64,000 nucleotides of DNA, taken from Deltaproteobacteria bacterium. Lineage in GTDB: Bacteria > Desulfobacterota > Binatia > UBA12015. Below the pieces are notes generated by a model that was not told where the DNA came from, searched no databases, and was given only the letters and a program-made list of their open reading frames with translations. Made by a program: the position numbers and the translations under genes. Below are positions 39,854 to 59,245 of this stretch, piece after piece. The stretch lies in NCBI GenBank assembly GCA_016874715.1, contig VGTK01000002.1, positions 1 to 64,000 of the forward strand, in the 5' to 3' direction. The stretch's first letter is position 1. Every line of letters starts with the position of its first letter.

Positions 39854-40651
39854 ATGCTAGCCGAGCCCGCCGGGACTGTAAACGACGAGCGGCGCAGTGG
39901 TGCCGCGGCACCCTACGTCGCAGCAGGGCACCACGCCGTGGAGGCCTTCCTCGCCGCCCGTCCGGACGACGTCGATCGCGTGCTGGTCACGCGCGGGGCC
40001 GCCGCTGTCGGCGGGGCCGGCGGTCGCGTGCGCGTCGAGCAGGTCGCGCGCGAAGACATCGACCGTGTCGCGCAGGGCATTCCGCATCAGGGCGTCGTCG
40101 CACTGGGGCGTCCGCCCCGGGCGTGGCGCATCGAGGACCTTCTCGCGGCGAAGCCCAACGTCGTTCTCGTCCTCGACGAGGTGACCGACCCGCGCAACGT
40201 GGGTGCGATCCTGCGCTCCGCCGAATCCGCCGGGGCGGGGGCGGTCGTACTGTCGCACGACCGGGCTCCGCAGCTGACACCCGCGCTGGTGAAGGCCGCG
40301 GCCGGGGCGGTCGAGTGGGTCCCCCTGGTCCGGGTGGTCAACATCGCGCGCAGCCTCGAAGCGATGCAGGGCGCCGGGTACTGGACGGTAGGCCTCGCGG
40401 GGGAGGCCGACGTCAGCCTCTACGACCCGGGGGCGGTTCCCGGGATGCCGGTCGCGCTGGTCCTCGGCTCCGAGGGCGGGGGCATGCGCCCGCTGGTCCG
40501 CCGCTGGTGTCACCGGCTGGTCCGGATCCCCATGCAGGGCCGGACGGCATCGCTGAACGTCTCGGTCGCGGCGGCCTTGGCACTGTTCGAGATCCGCCGG
40601 CGGGCAGCCGACCGGATGGTCGGGCCGGGGTTGCCCGGGACAGAGCCTTGA
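39854..40651 (+). CDS. rlmB: 23S rRNA (guanosine-2'-O)-methyltransferase RlmB (SpoU/TrmH family)
   Basis: 265 residues from ATG 39854. An N-terminal substrate-binding domain (YVAAGHHAVEAFL...VALGRPP) is followed by the trefoil-knot SPOUT domain. Its three motifs are: 1, LVLDEVTDPRNVGAILRSAE; 2, ALVLGSEGGGMRPLVR; 3, RIPMQGRTASLNVSVAAALA. It methylates a 23S rRNA guanosine near the peptidyl transferase centre in E. coli; other TrmH-family targets are possible. It precedes the tRNA array. Confidence 0.9.
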   Translation: MLAEPAGTVNDERRSGAAAPYVAAGHHAVEAFLAARPDDVDRVLVTRGAAAVGGAGGRVRVEQVAREDIDRVAQGIPHQGVVALGRPPRAWRIEDLLAAKPNVVLVLDEVTDPRNVGAILRSAESAGAGAVVLSHDRAPQLTPALVKAAAGAVEWVPLVRVVNIARSLEAMQGAGYWTVGLAGEADVSLYDPGAVPGMPVALVLGSEGGGMRPLVRRWCHRLVRIPMQGRTASLNVSVAAALALFEIRRRAADRMVGPGLPGTEP

Positions 40652-40677
40652 CACTTGAATCATCCCGGTGGTAGGAA
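40648..40677 (+). promoter_or_regulatory. Possible promoter for the tRNA array, overlapping the rlmB stop codon
   Basis: A perfect TTGACA (40648-40653) contains the rlmB TGA. The best -10 candidate at 18-base spacing is TAGGAA (40672-40677), only partly like TATAAT. A second AT-rich patch near 40682-40696 could serve instead. Confidence 0.4.
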
Positions 40678-40790
40678 CGCCGGTTATCTCATTTTTGGGA
40701 CGGGCTAGCGAGGCGGTTCGATACCTGCCGCGAGAACCAGCACATCGACAAATCATTGCCTCGGGCGTGGGGTGCGAACTGGCCCTTCGG

Positions 40791-40862
40791 GCCGATGTAG
40801 CTCAACGGTAGAGCAACTGATTTGTAATCAGTAGGTTGTCGGTTCGATTCCGATCATCGGCT
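40791..40862 (+). tRNA. tRNA-Thr (anticodon TGT)
   Basis: A 72-nt tRNA: acceptor GCCGATG/CATCGGC, anticodon stem ACTGA/TCAGT with loop TTTGTAA (TGT), T arm GTCGG-TTCGATT-CCGAT. First of the Thr-Tyr-Gly-Thr array that often precedes tuf or rpmG and secE. Confidence 0.95.
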
Positions 40863-40882
40863 GGCAGTCCGCTTTCGTCTGA

Positions 40883-40965
<83 letters not shown>

Positions 40966-41063
40966 TGGCGCGTCGCCGGATCGGCACCGCGGTCATCCTT
41001 GAAACTGCTCGATCGACAACTCGGCAACGGGGCGAATCGGAACAAGTCGGAAAAGACGGACAG

Positions 41064-41137
41064 GCGGGAGTAGCTCAGCTGGCTAGAGCACGAGCCTTCC
41101 AAGCTCGGGGTCGCGGGTTCGAATCCCGTTTCCCGCT
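41064..41137 (+). tRNA. tRNA-Gly (anticodon TCC)
   Basis: A 74-nt tRNA: acceptor GCGGGAG/TTCCCGC with one G-T pair, anticodon stem CGAGC/GCTCG with loop CTTCCAA (TCC), T arm GCGGG-TTCGAAT-CCCGT, discriminator T. Confidence 0.95.
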
Positions 41138-41196
41138 CTCATGCGTTTGGCGAGCAGAAAAAGTTGCGAAAGGAACGATCTGCCGACCACGGAAAG

Positions 41197-41269
41197 GCCC
41201 AGGTAGCTCAGTTGGCAGAGCACGTCCTTGGTAAGGACGAGGTCGGCGGTTCGATCCCGCTCCTGGGCT
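41197..41269 (+). tRNA. tRNA-Thr (anticodon GGT)
   Basis: A 73-nt tRNA: acceptor GCCCAGG/CCTGGGC, anticodon stem CGTCC/GGACG with loop TTGGTAA (GGT), T arm GGCGG-TTCGATC-CCGCT, discriminator T. Followed after 47 bp by rpmG, with no tuf gene between. Confidence 0.95.
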
Positions 41270-41316
41270 CGTCGGAACAGACGGCAGGTCAATCGATACG
41301 GCGATAGAGGAAGAAG

Positions 41317-41469
41317 ATGAGAGATCTCGTTGGTCTCGCTTGCGACGAGTGCAAGCGGAAGAACTACACCACCACCCGAAACAAGAAGAAGACCACCGAA
41401 AAGCTCAGCATGAAGAAGTTCTGTCCGGCCTGCCGCGGCCACCGGGCGCACAAGGAGGTCAAGGTCTGA
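41317..41469 (+). CDS. rpmG: 50S ribosomal protein L33
   Basis: 50 residues reading MRDLVGLACDECKRKNYTTT and ending HRAHKEVKV. Two CxxC pairs (CDEC and CPAC) make this the zinc-binding form of L33. Ribosome binding stretch GAGGAAGAAG precedes the ATG at 41317. It sits between tRNA-Thr and tRNA-Trp, the usual place upstream of secE-nusG. Confidence 0.96.
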   Translation: MRDLVGLACDECKRKNYTTTRNKKKTTEKLSMKKFCPACRGHRAHKEVKV

Positions 41470-41563
41470 CCACAGGGGCCGGTGCCGGGCGCTCCGGCGA
41501 GGTCTGCCCGTCCCGCCACGGGGCGGTACGGCAAGCGATTCCGGCGTGGCTGTCCCCCACTTG

Positions 41564-41638
41564 GGGTCAGTAGCTCGAATTGGTTAGAGCACCGGACTCC
41601 AAATCCGGGGGTTGCAGGTTCGAGTCCTGCCTGGCCCG
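41564..41638 (+). tRNA. tRNA-Trp (anticodon CCA)
   Basis: A 75-nt tRNA: acceptor GGGTCAG/CTGGCCC with one G-T pair... loop ACTCCAAAT carrying anticodon CCA, T arm TGCAG-TTCGAGT-like pairing (GCAGG/CCTGC), discriminator G. Directly upstream of secE, as in many bacteria. Confidence 0.95.
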
Positions 41639-41728
41639 TCACGCTCGGGGAACGACGGGACGCATCGACACATCGATTCCGAACGGAACAACGGAGCACG
41701 GGGAGAAGCCGCGAGGCGCGAACACGCG

Positions 41729-41977
41729 ATGGAGCAGCAATCCGGAGGCAGGCAGCCTCAGGGTGGACTCGGACAGGTGGTCCAGTTCGTCCCGCGGTCC
41801 GCCGAGTTCGTCAAGGAGTCCTGGCAGGAGCTCAAGAAGGTCCATTGGCCCACGCGCAAGGAGACCTACTCCGCTACCGTGATCGTCATCGTCGCGGTCG
41901 TCGTGGTCGCCACGTTCCTGGGATTGGTGGACTTCGCGCTCTCCTACGCCATGCAGTACATCCTGGGGAACGCATGA
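41729..41977 (+). CDS. secE: Preprotein translocase subunit SecE
   Basis: 82 residues from ATG 41729 (MEQQSGGRQPQGG). The amphipathic motif FVKESWQELKKVHWPTRKET precedes a single transmembrane helix (SATVIVIVAVVVVATFLGLV). This is the short one-helix SecE rather than the three-helix E. coli form. It clamps the SecY channel. Its stop overlaps the nusG ATG. Confidence 0.96.
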   Translation: MEQQSGGRQPQGGLGQVVQFVPRSAEFVKESWQELKKVHWPTRKETYSATVIVIVAVVVVATFLGLVDFALSYAMQYILGNA

Positions 41978-42627
41978 CCGAGACGAAGACCGCTCCAGGC
42001 GCGTCGTCGCCTCGTTGGTACGTCGTCCACACCTACTCGGGCTACGAGGCCAAGGTGAAGGCGTCACTGGACGAGCGTCGCCGGGGCGAGCTCGCGAAGA
42101 AGAAGGCCGACCTCGCCACCCTGGAGGCGAAGGCCGACAAGGGCGACAAGGAAGCCTCCGCGATCGCCGAGCTCAACCGCGCCGTCGAGCAACTCGAGTC
42201 GTTCCGGCAGGTCCTCGTGCCGGCCGAGAAGGTCGTGGAGCTGGTCAAGGGGCAGCGGCGTATGTCGACGCGCAAGTTCTTCCCGGGCTACATTCTCGTC
42301 AACATCGACATCCTCGGCGACTTCATCAAGGGGTTCATCAAGTCGACGCCGCGCGTGACCGGCTTCGTCGGTGGCACGGACGACCCGCCTGCGATCAGCG
42401 AGTCCGAGGTGCGCGAGATCACGCAGCAGATGGAGGAGGGGGGCGTCAAGCCCAAGGTCCTCTTCGAGTCCGGCGAGAACGTCAAGGTCATCGACGGACC
42501 CTTTCAGGACTTCAACGGCGTGGTCGAAGAGGTCAAGCCCGACAAGGGCAAGCTCAGGGTTCTGATCAGTATCTTCGGGCGCGCGACGCCTGTCGAGCTC
42601 GATTTCATCCAGGTCGAGAAGGCATAG
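41974..42627 (+). CDS. nusG: Transcription termination/antitermination protein NusG, with an enlarged NGN domain
   Basis: 217 residues against about 180 in E. coli. The NGN domain starts [19 protein letters not shown], then a lysine/alanine/glutamate-rich segment of about 30 extra residues (about 32-65, [20 protein letters not shown] and on) before the conserved [17 protein letters not shown] and [10 protein letters not shown]. The KOW domain is normal ([20 protein letters not shown]). NusG couples RNA polymerase with the ribosome or Rho. The extra segment looks like a helical hairpin. Start overlaps secE (ATGA). Confidence 0.96.
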   Translation: MTETKTAPGASSPRWYVVHTYSGYEAKVKASLDERRRGELAKKKADLATLEAKADKGDKEASAIAELNRAVEQLESFRQVLVPAEKVVELVKGQRRMSTRKFFPGYILVNIDILGDFIKGFIKSTPRVTGFVGGTDDPPAISESEVREITQQMEEGGVKPKVLFESGENVKVIDGPFQDFNGVVEEVKPDKGKLRVLISIFGRATPVELDFIQVEKA

Positions 42628-42640
42628 GGAGAAGGGCGTC

Positions 42641-43066
42641 GTGGCGAAGAAGGTCATCGGCGAAGTCAAGCTTCAGATTCCGGCGGGAGCCGCGAATCCG
42701 AGTCCGCCCGTCGGGCCCGCGCTCGGTCAGCGCGGCGTCAACATCATGGAGTTCTGCAAGGCGTTCAACGCGCAGACCCAGGCGCAGGCCGGACTGATCA
42801 TTCCCGTCATCATCACGGTCTACGCCGACCGCTCGTTCACCTTCATCACCAAGACGCCGCCCGCGGCCGTCCTGCTGAAGAAGGCCGCCGGCCTCGAGAA
42901 GGGCTCGGGCGAGCCGCGGCGCAAGATGGTGGGGAAAGTCACGAAGGAGCAGGTGCGCGACATCGCCAAGCTGAAGATGCCCGACCTCGCGGTGAACTCG
43001 CTCGAGGCCGCGGAGCGTACGGTCGCTGGTACGGCGCGCAGCATCGGGCTCGAGGTGGTGGACTGA
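42641..43066 (+). CDS. rplK: 50S ribosomal protein L11
   Basis: 141 residues with a GTG start after AGGGAGAAGG. The proline-rich N-terminal switch helix segment is intact ([20 protein letters not shown]), and the C-terminal rRNA-binding domain ends [15 protein letters not shown]. It forms the GTPase-associated centre with L10-L12. Only 13 bp separate it from nusG and 1 bp from rplA. Confidence 0.98.
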   Translation: MAKKVIGEVKLQIPAGAANPSPPVGPALGQRGVNIMEFCKAFNAQTQAQAGLIIPVIITVYADRSFTFITKTPPAAVLLKKAAGLEKGSGEPRRKMVGKVTKEQVRDIAKLKMPDLAVNSLEAAERTVAGTARSIGLEVVD

Positions 43067-43067
43067 C

Positions 43068-43772
43068 ATGGCGAATTCGAGCAAGAGACACCGCACGGCG
43101 CTGGCCAAGGTCGATCGCGAGAAGCGCTACTCCCTCGAGGAGGCGTTGCAGCTCGCGGTGGAGAGCGATCCCGCGAAGTTCGACGAGACCGTGGAGCTGG
43201 CCGTTCGCCTCGGCGTCGACCCGCGCCAGGCGGATCAGAACGTCCGCGGCACGACGCAGCTCCCGCACGGCACCGGAAGGTCCGTGCGCGTTCTCGTCTT
43301 TGCGAAGGGCGAGAAGGCCCGCGAGGCGCAGGAGGCAGGCGCGGACTTCGTCGGCGCCGACGACCTCGCCACCAAGATCACGGGTGAGGGCTGGCTCGAC
43401 TTCGACAGCGCGATCGCGACCCCCGATATGATGGGTGTGGTCGGCAAGCTCGGCAAGGTCCTGGGACCGCGCGGTCTGATGCCGAACCCAAAGGTCGGCA
43501 CCGTGACCATGGACGTGGCCAAGGCGGTGCGCGAGATCAAGGCCGGCAAGGTGGAGTATCGCGTCGAGAAGGCCGGCATCGTTCACGTGCCGATCGGCAA
43601 GCGATCGTTCGGCTTCGAGAAGCTCCTCGACAACGCGAATTCCGTCCTGAGCTCGCTGGTCCGTGCGAAGCCGTCCGCGGCCAAGGGCGTGTACCTCAGG
43701 TCCATCGCCGTCTCGACGACCATGGGCCCCGGCATCAAGGTGGATCCGCTGACGACCAAGGTGGCGGCCTGA
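43068..43772 (+). CDS. rplA: 50S ribosomal protein L1
   Basis: 234 residues starting [20 protein letters not shown]1 signatures: [32 protein letters not shown], and the [19 protein letters not shown] motif. It forms the L1 stalk and, in other bacteria, represses its own operon. The last five codons and stop are duplicated just downstream. Confidence 0.98.
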   Translation: MANSSKRHRTALAKVDREKRYSLEEALQLAVESDPAKFDETVELAVRLGVDPRQADQNVRGTTQLPHGTGRSVRVLVFAKGEKAREAQEAGADFVGADDLATKITGEGWLDFDSAIATPDMMGVVGKLGKVLGPRGLMPNPKVGTVTMDVAKAVREIKAGKVEYRVEKAGIVHVPIGKRSFGFEKLLDNANSVLSSLVRAKPSAAKGVYLRSIAVSTTMGPGIKVDPLTTKVAA

Positions 43773-43815
43773 TCGCTGCCTGACCCCAAGGTGGCGGCCT
43801 GATCGCTGCCCGACC
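43756..43815 (+). repeat. 30-bp tandem duplication of the rplA 3' end including its stop
   Basis: Copy 1 (43756-43785) carries the last rplA codons and TGA; copy 2 (43786-43815) repeats it with one difference (T to C at 43811). The duplicate TGA at 43800-43802 is not used. It lies in the short rplA-rplJ gap where an L10 leader is often found. Confidence 0.95.
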
Positions 43816-43867
43816 CCGTCGTTGCGACGCGGTCGGCGTCGCGCGGGTGGATTCGGAGACAAGATCG

Positions 43868-44395
43868 GTGATCTCTCAAAGCAAAGCAGAAATCGTCGCG
43901 AGCCTTCGCCAGAGTCTCGACCGCGCTTCGGTCGCGGTGCTCGCCGAGCCACGCGGCCTCACGGTCTCTCAGGTCACCAAGCTTCGCACGAAGATCCGAA
44001 GCCTCGAGGGCGAGTACAAGATCGCCAAGAACACCCTCGCGATTCGCGCCGTCAACGAGACGCCGTTCGCTCCGCTGGCCGCTCTGCTCGAGGGGCCGAC
44101 GGCGCTGGTGTTCGGCTACGGCGACCCGATCACCGTGCTCAAGGAGCTGGTCGAGTACTCCTCGCAGAACGTCGAGAAGCTCTCGATCAAGGGCGCCGTC
44201 CTCGACGGGCAGCTCTTCCAGCGCGACGACGTCGCCGCGCTGTCCAAGCTTGCGAGCAAGGATCAGCTGCGGGCTTCGCTGCTGGGCGTCCTCCTGGCGC
44301 CTGCGAGCAAGCTCGTCCGTATTCTCAACGAGCCCGGTGCGGGATTCGCCCGCCTGTTGGCGGCACGCGCCGAGAAGGGCGCGCCCGCGGACTGA
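43868..44395 (+). CDS. rplJ: 50S ribosomal protein L10
   Basis: 175 residues from GTG 43868 ([17 protein letters not shown]), with GGAGA about 9 bases upstream; GTG 43847 in the same frame would add seven residues. L10 features: [20 protein letters not shown], the [12 protein letters not shown] segment and a C-terminal helix that binds L12 dimers ([20 protein letters not shown]). It anchors the L12 stalk; rplL follows after 71 bp. Confidence 0.97.
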   Translation: MISQSKAEIVASLRQSLDRASVAVLAEPRGLTVSQVTKLRTKIRSLEGEYKIAKNTLAIRAVNETPFAPLAALLEGPTALVFGYGDPITVLKELVEYSSQNVEKLSIKGAVLDGQLFQRDDVAALSKLASKDQLRASLLGVLLAPASKLVRILNEPGAGFARLLAARAEKGAPAD

Positions 44396-44466
44396 TCCGC
44401 GCGCGATTCCGGCGACACGACGACGGGGCGGTTCCCACGACCCTGTCGAGTTCTGAGGAGAAAGCA

Positions 44467-44862
44467 ATGGCCATCACGGCAGAGAAGATGAACGAGATCA
44501 TTGACACCCTCTCGGGGTTGACCATTCTGGAAGTGTCCCAGTTGGTCAAGTCGCTCGAGGAGAAGTGGGGAGTGTCGGCGGCGGCACCCGTGGCGGTGGC
44601 CGCAGTCGGTGCGGGCCCTGCGGCCGCTGGTGCGGCCCCGGCGGCGGAGAAGGACGAGTTCAACGTCATTCTCAAGGGGGCCGGCGACAAGAAGATCCAA
44701 GTCATCAAGGTCGTTCGCGAGCTCACGGGTCTCGGCCTGAAGGAGGCGAAGGACCTGGTCGACGGCGCGCCGAAGCCGGTCAAGGAAGGCGTGGCGAAGG
44801 CCGAGGCCGAGGACATGAAGAAGAAGCTCGAGGAGGCCGGCGGCACTGTCGAGCTGCAGTGA
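44467..44862 (+). CDS. rplL: 50S ribosomal protein L7/L12
   Basis: 131 residues. The N-terminal dimerisation domain ([26 protein letters not shown]) is joined by an Ala/Gly/Pro hinge (about 40-60) to the factor-binding domain, with [21 protein letters not shown] and the final GGTVELQ. It recruits translational GTPases. Strong GAGGAGA ribosome binding site. Confidence 0.98.
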   Translation: MAITAEKMNEIIDTLSGLTILEVSQLVKSLEEKWGVSAAAPVAVAAVGAGPAAAGAAPAAEKDEFNVILKGAGDKKIQVIKVVRELTGLGLKEAKDLVDGAPKPVKEGVAKAEAEDMKKKLEEAGGTVELQ

Positions 44863-44914
44863 TTCCAGCGCGCCGACTGGCGCGCAGCACATTTCAGGTT
44901 CCGGAAAAAGGATG

Positions 44915-44948
44915 GCACGAGGCCTAACAGGTCTCGTGCGCCTTTTTT
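44915..44948 (+). terminator. Terminator/attenuator between rplL and rpoB
   Basis: An 11-bp stem GCACGAGGCCT/AGGTCTCGTGC (44915-44925 with 44929-44939, one G-T pair), loop AAC, then G-CC and six T. In E. coli a leaky attenuator at this place lowers rpoBC relative to the ribosomal genes; the same role is likely here. Confidence 0.85.
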
Positions 44949-44950
44949 CT

Positions 44951-45094
44951 CTGGGGGCGCGGCGAACGGCCAGCACTGCATCGGCCGCCGAAGCTCGGAA
45001 GTCGAGAAGCTTCTAGTCGCGAGCAGCACTTTCGCGGTGCTGCGAAGTCCTTCGTTGCGCACGGGTCGTACGCAACGAGGACGAAGGAGAACGA
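44951..45094 (+). promoter_or_regulatory. rpoB leader with two stem-loops
   Basis: 144 bases between the terminator and the rpoB ATG. Two perfect 7-bp stems lie in it: GCAGCAC/GTGCTGC (45023-45043) and CGTTGCG/CGCAACG (45053-45077), the second ending just before the GAAGGAGA ribosome binding site. They may mark processing or translational control of rpoB. Confidence 0.45.
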
Positions 45095-49225
<4,131 letters not shown>

Positions 49226-49296
49226 CGCCAACGAACTGAGACGGCGGCAGGCGTCGTCCCGCGGGACGTCCAGCCGCCGGCGAGGGTGAACGAGAG

Positions 49297-53510
<4,214 letters not shown>

Positions 53511-53514
<4 letters not shown>

Positions 53515-53539
53515 CAGTCAACCTGTAGTCCCCTACAAC
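53511..53539 (+). promoter_or_regulatory. Strong sigma70-type promoter of the rpsL-rpsG-fusA-tuf operon
   Basis: Consensus TTGACA (53511-53516), 17-base spacer, TACAAC (53534-53539), then a GC-rich discriminator GCGACG as in stringently controlled promoters. The -35 box overlaps the rpoC stop codon. A leader of about 160 bases with a GGGGG-TTT-CCCCC hairpin (near 53657-53670) precedes rpsL. Confidence 0.75.
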
Positions 53540-53706
53540 GCGACGCTTTAGCGATTTTCTCGCCCATGCTCGTGGGCGCCGGTGGAGTTGTCGGCGCTGT
53601 CCGGGGCGTTGGGAGGGGGCAGTCACGAGATCGAGAGAGGCTCCCGTCCCGGGGGTTTCCCCCGCTCTGACGGCGGGCAGAACGTACAGATCTGCAGAGA
53701 GAACCG

Positions 53707-54078
53707 ATGCCGACGATCAATCAGCTGGTGAGCAACGGGCGGGAGAAGCAGCGCCGCAAGATGGCGACGCCTGCGCTCCAGAAGTCGCCCCAGAAGCGTG
53801 GCGTGTGCACCCGCGTCTACACGTCGACCCCGAAGAAGCCGAACTCGGCGCTCCGCAAGGTCGCTCGCGTGAAGCTGACCAACGGGATCGAGGTCACCTC
53901 GTACATCCCCGGGATCGGTCACAATCTGCAGGAGCACTCGGTGGTTCTGATCCGTGGTGGCCGCGTCAAGGATCTCCCCGGCGTGCGCTACCACATCATC
54001 CGCGGAACGCTCGACGCCGTCGGTGTTCAGGATCGCAAGCGGGGCCGTTCCAAGTACGGCGCGAAGCGACCCAAGTAA
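53707..54078 (+). CDS. rpsL: 30S ribosomal protein S12
   Basis: 123 residues starting [17 protein letters not shown]. The decoding-centre loops are wild-type: [19 protein letters not shown] (Lys43 position kept) and [14 protein letters not shown] (Lys88 position kept), so the streptomycin-sensitive form. First gene of the str operon. Confidence 0.99.
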   Translation: MPTINQLVSNGREKQRRKMATPALQKSPQKRGVCTRVYTSTPKKPNSALRKVARVKLTNGIEVTSYIPGIGHNLQEHSVVLIRGGRVKDLPGVRYHIIRGTLDAVGVQDRKRGRSKYGAKRPK

Positions 54079-54194
54079 GCGTCGAGGGAGCAGCCAACCG
54101 TACAGGGCAGGGTAGCCTCGGCAGTCGCCGTTCGATGCCGTCAGCCCCCACAACCGAGTCCGCTGCACCCTCTGGCGGCGGGACATGAAGCTGA

Positions 54195-54671
<477 letters not shown>

Positions 54672-54713
54672 TCAGGGCAGACCGCTGCGCTGAAGATCAA
54701 GGCGAACCCTCCC

Positions 54714-56792
54714 ATGCCACGTCAAGCCCCGCTCGAGAAAACGCGCAACATCGGCATCATGGCCCACATCGATGCCGGCAAGACCACGACCACCGAGCGC
54801 ATCCTCTTCTACACCGGCATCAACTACAAGATCGGTGAGGTCCACGAAGGCACGGCGACGATGGACTGGATGGCCCAGGAGCAGGAGCGGGGCATCACGA
54901 TCACGTCGGCGGCGACCACCTGCAACTGGGACGATCACCGGATCAACATCATCGACACTCCGGGGCACGTCGACTTCACGATGGAGGTGGAGCGGTCGCT
55001 GCGCGTTCTCGACGGCGCCGTGGCGCTGTTCGACTCCGTGGCCGGCGTCGAGCCGCAGTCGGAGACGGTGTGGCGCCAGGCCGACAAGTACGGCGTCCCG
55101 CGCATCTCGTTCGTCAACAAGATGGACCGCGTCGGCGCGAACTTCGAGCGCAGCGTCGACATGATGAAGGACCGTCTGCGCGCGAACGCGATTCCCCTCC
55201 ACCTGCCGATCGGCAGCGAGGAGAACTTCCGCGGCTCGATCGACCTGGTGACGATGCAGGCGCTGATCTGGGACGACGACAGCCTGGGCGCCAACTTCAC
55301 CGCTGTCGCCATCCCGGCCGACCTGGCCGACGACGCTGCGGCGGCGCGGGACAAGCTCCTCGAGGCCGCGGCCGAGTTCGACGAGGTCCTGATGGAGAAG
55401 TACCTCGAGGGCAGGGACGTCACCCCGGCCGAGCTCAAGGCGGCCATCCGCAAGGGGACGCTCGAGTCCAAGGTCGTCCCCGTGCTCTGCGGCAGCGCGT
55501 TCAAGAACAAGGGCGTGCAGCCGTTGCTCGACGCCGTCGTCGACTACCTGCCTTCGCCGCTCGACAAGCCGCCGGTTCAGGGCGTCGATTCGAACGGCAA
55601 GGAAGACACGCGCAAGGCTGCGGACAACGCTCCGTTCAGCGCGCTCGCGTTCAAGATCATGACCGACCCGTTCGTCGGGGCGCTCACGTTCTTCCGCGTC
55701 TACTCCGGGACGATGGAGTCGGGCTCGCACGTCCTGAACTCGACGCGCAACAAGAAGGAGCGCATCGGCCGCCTGCTCAAGATGCACGCGAACAAGCGCG
55801 AGGAGATCAAGGACGTCTGCGCCGGCGACATCGCCGCCGCCGTCGGCCTCCGCGATACGCGTACGGGCGACACGCTCTGCGCCGACAACGCTCCCATCGT
55901 CCTCGAGTCGATCGATTTCCCGGATCCGGTGATCGACATCGCGATCGAGCCCAAGACGAAGGCCGATCAGGAGAAGCTCGGTACGTCGCTCGCGAAGCTC
56001 GCCACCGAGGACCCATCGTTCCGCGTGCGGACGGACAAGGAAACCGGACAGACGATCATCGCCGGCATGGGCGAGCTCCACCTCGAGATCATCGTCGACC
56101 GCTTGCTGCGCGAGTTCAAGGTCGACGCCAACGTCGGCAAGCCGCAGGTCGCGTATCGCGAGACGATCCGCAAGAAGGTGGAGAACGAGCACAAGTTCGT
56201 TCGCCAGACCGGCGGTCGCGGTCAGTACGGCCACGTGCTCCTTCGGGTCGAGCCCCTTCCTCCGGGCGGCGGCTTCGAGTTCAAGGACGAGGTGAAGGGC
56301 GGTACCGTACCGCGCGAGTACATCCCGGCCGTCGAGAAGGGCGTCAAGGAAGCTCTCGAGTCCGGAGTGATGGCCGGCTACCCGGTCGTCGACATCCGCG
56401 TCGCCCTGTACGACGGCTCGTATCACGAGGTCGACTCGTCCGAGATGGCGTTCAAGATCGCCGGCTCGATCTGCTTCAAGGATGCGTGCCAGAAGGCGTC
56501 GCCGGTCATTCTCGAGCCGATCATGGCGGTCGAGGTCGTCGTTCCCGAGGACTTCATGGGCGACGTCATCGGCAACCTGAGCGGCCGTCGGGGCAAGATC
56601 CAGGGCATGGAGCCGCGCGGCGGCGCGCAGGTGATTAGTTCGGAGGTCCCGCTCAAGGAGATGTTCGGCTACGCGACCGAGCTCCGCTCCATGACCCAGG
56701 GACGCGCCACGTACACCATGCAGTTCGCGCACTACGAGCCGGTTCCGGCGGCGATCTCCCAGGAGATCACCGCCAAGGCCGTCGGGGCCTAG
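54714..56792 (+). CDS. fusA: Elongation factor G
   Basis: 692 residues, typical. GTPase motifs: G1 [16 protein letters not shown]2 region with [13 protein letters not shown]3 [13 protein letters not shown]4 NKMDR. Domains II-V follow, with the domain IV tip near GGRGQYGHV and domain V ending in [11 protein letters not shown]. It translocates tRNA-mRNA on the ribosome. The only fusA seen in the window. Confidence 0.99.
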   Translation: MPRQAPLEKTRNIGIMAHIDAGKTTTTERILFYTGINYKIGEVHEGTATMDWMAQEQERGITITSAATTCNWDDHRINIIDTPGHVDFTMEVERSLRVLDGAVALFDSVAGVEPQSETVWRQADKYGVPRISFVNKMDRVGANFERSVDMMKDRLRANAIPLHLPIGSEENFRGSIDLVTMQALIWDDDSLGANFTAVAIPADLADDAAAARDKLLEAAAEFDEVLMEKYLEGRDVTPAELKAAIRKGTLESKVVPVLCGSAFKNKGVQPLLDAVVDYLPSPLDKPPVQGVDSNGKEDTRKAADNAPFSALAFKIMTDPFVGALTFFRVYSGTMESGSHVLNSTRNKKERIGRLLKMHANKREEIKDVCAGDIAAAVGLRDTRTGDTLCADNAPIVLESIDFPDPVIDIAIEPKTKADQEKLGTSLAKLATEDPSFRVRTDKETGQTIIAGMGELHLEIIVDRLLREFKVDANVGKPQVAYRETIRKKVENEHKFVRQTGGRGQYGHVLLRVEPLPPGGGFEFKDEVKGGTVPREYIPAVEKGVKEALESGVMAGYPVVDIRVALYDGSYHEVDSSEMAFKIAGSICFKDACQKASPVILEPIMAVEVVVPEDFMGDVIGNLSGRRGKIQGMEPRGGAQVISSEVPLKEMFGYATELRSMTQGRATYTMQFAHYEPVPAAISQEITAKAVGA

Positions 56793-56858
56793 TCAGACAG
56801 CAATCGATCGAAGGAGGATCGCCGGGAACAGCCCCGGCGAACACTGGGAGAGGCAGCA

Positions 56859-58049
<1,191 letters not shown>

Positions 58050-58187
58050 CCGTTCGAGAAGTCGGGTTCGGCGGGACCGAGCCACCAAGCGAGTCGCTCG
58101 GGCTTCGCCCCAGCGACGAGGTCCATCGGAGGAGCGGAGCCGGAGTGCTTTGCACTCCGGCGAGCGCCGCACGGGGACGAAATTGAA
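58050..58187 (+). terminator. tuf-rpsJ spacer with a perfect hairpin
   Basis: 138 bases. CCGGAGTGC-TTT-GCACTCCGG (near 58140-58160) is a perfect 9-bp stem with a 3-base loop, but no T tract follows; a second GCGA...TCGC-type structure lies near 58091-58121. It may be a weak terminator, or an S4-, S10- or L4-type leader control site for the S10 operon. Confidence 0.4.
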
Positions 58188-58496
<309 letters not shown>

Positions 58497-58561
58497 TGTC
58501 GAGATCAAGCTCCAGTAGTTCTGGTTGGTAACGATGCGATCACGCGGAACAGAGGTGGTTC

Positions 58562-59245
58562 ATGGCAACCGTTGAGGGCGCGGCGCAGGTCGGCTCCGTC
58601 CCGGCGCGGAAGAAACTCGGCCTGCTGGGCAGGAAGCTCGGCATGACGCAGCTGCTGCTGCCGACCGGCCGCTCGGTTCCGGTGACGGTCATCGAGGCGG
58701 GGCCGTGCGTCGTCGTGCAGCGCAAGACGCCGGATCGAGACGGCTACACCGCGGTCCAGCTGGGCTTCGCGGCCTCGAAGCCGCACCGCGAGACGAAGGC
58801 TGCCGTCGGGCACGCCGGGAAGGCAGGCCAGGGAACCTTCTCGCTGCTCCGCGAGTTCCAGGGCGGCGAGCAGCTCGAAGTCGGCGCGACGCTGACCGTG
58901 GGAGACCTGTTCAAGGACGGTGACCTGGTCAACGTGACCGGCACGACCAAGGGCCGAGGCTACACCGGGGTCATCAAGCGCCACGGGTTCTCGGGCTTCC
59001 CGGGGTCGCACGGTACGCACGAGTACTTCCGCCACGGTGGCTCGATCGGCAACCGTTCGTACCCGGGGCGCGTGTTCAAGGGCAAGCGCATGGCCGGCCG
59101 CTACGGCAGCGACCGCGTGACGACCCGCAACCTCCCGGTGGTGCAGATCCGTTCGGACAAGAACCTGATTCTCGTCCGCGGCGCCGTCCCCGGCTCCCGG
59201 GGAGGTTACGTCATCGTCCGTCCGGTCGGAGGAGTCGAGCAGTGA
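58562..59245 (+). CDS. rplC: 50S ribosomal protein L3
   Basis: 227 residues from ATG 58562. After a 15-residue N-terminal extension (MATVEGAAQVGSVPA) comes the family start LGLLGRKLGMTQLLLPTG. The central loop GFSGFPGSHGTHEYFRHGGS, which reaches toward the peptidyl transferase centre, and KRMAGRYGSDRVTTRNLPV are typical. Overlaps rplD by 4 bp. Confidence 0.97.
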   Translation: MATVEGAAQVGSVPARKKLGLLGRKLGMTQLLLPTGRSVPVTVIEAGPCVVVQRKTPDRDGYTAVQLGFAASKPHRETKAAVGHAGKAGQGTFSLLREFQGGEQLEVGATLTVGDLFKDGDLVNVTGTTKGRGYTGVIKRHGFSGFPGSHGTHEYFRHGGSIGNRSYPGRVFKGKRMAGRYGSDRVTTRNLPVVQIRSDKNLILVRGAVPGSRGGYVIVRPVGGVEQ

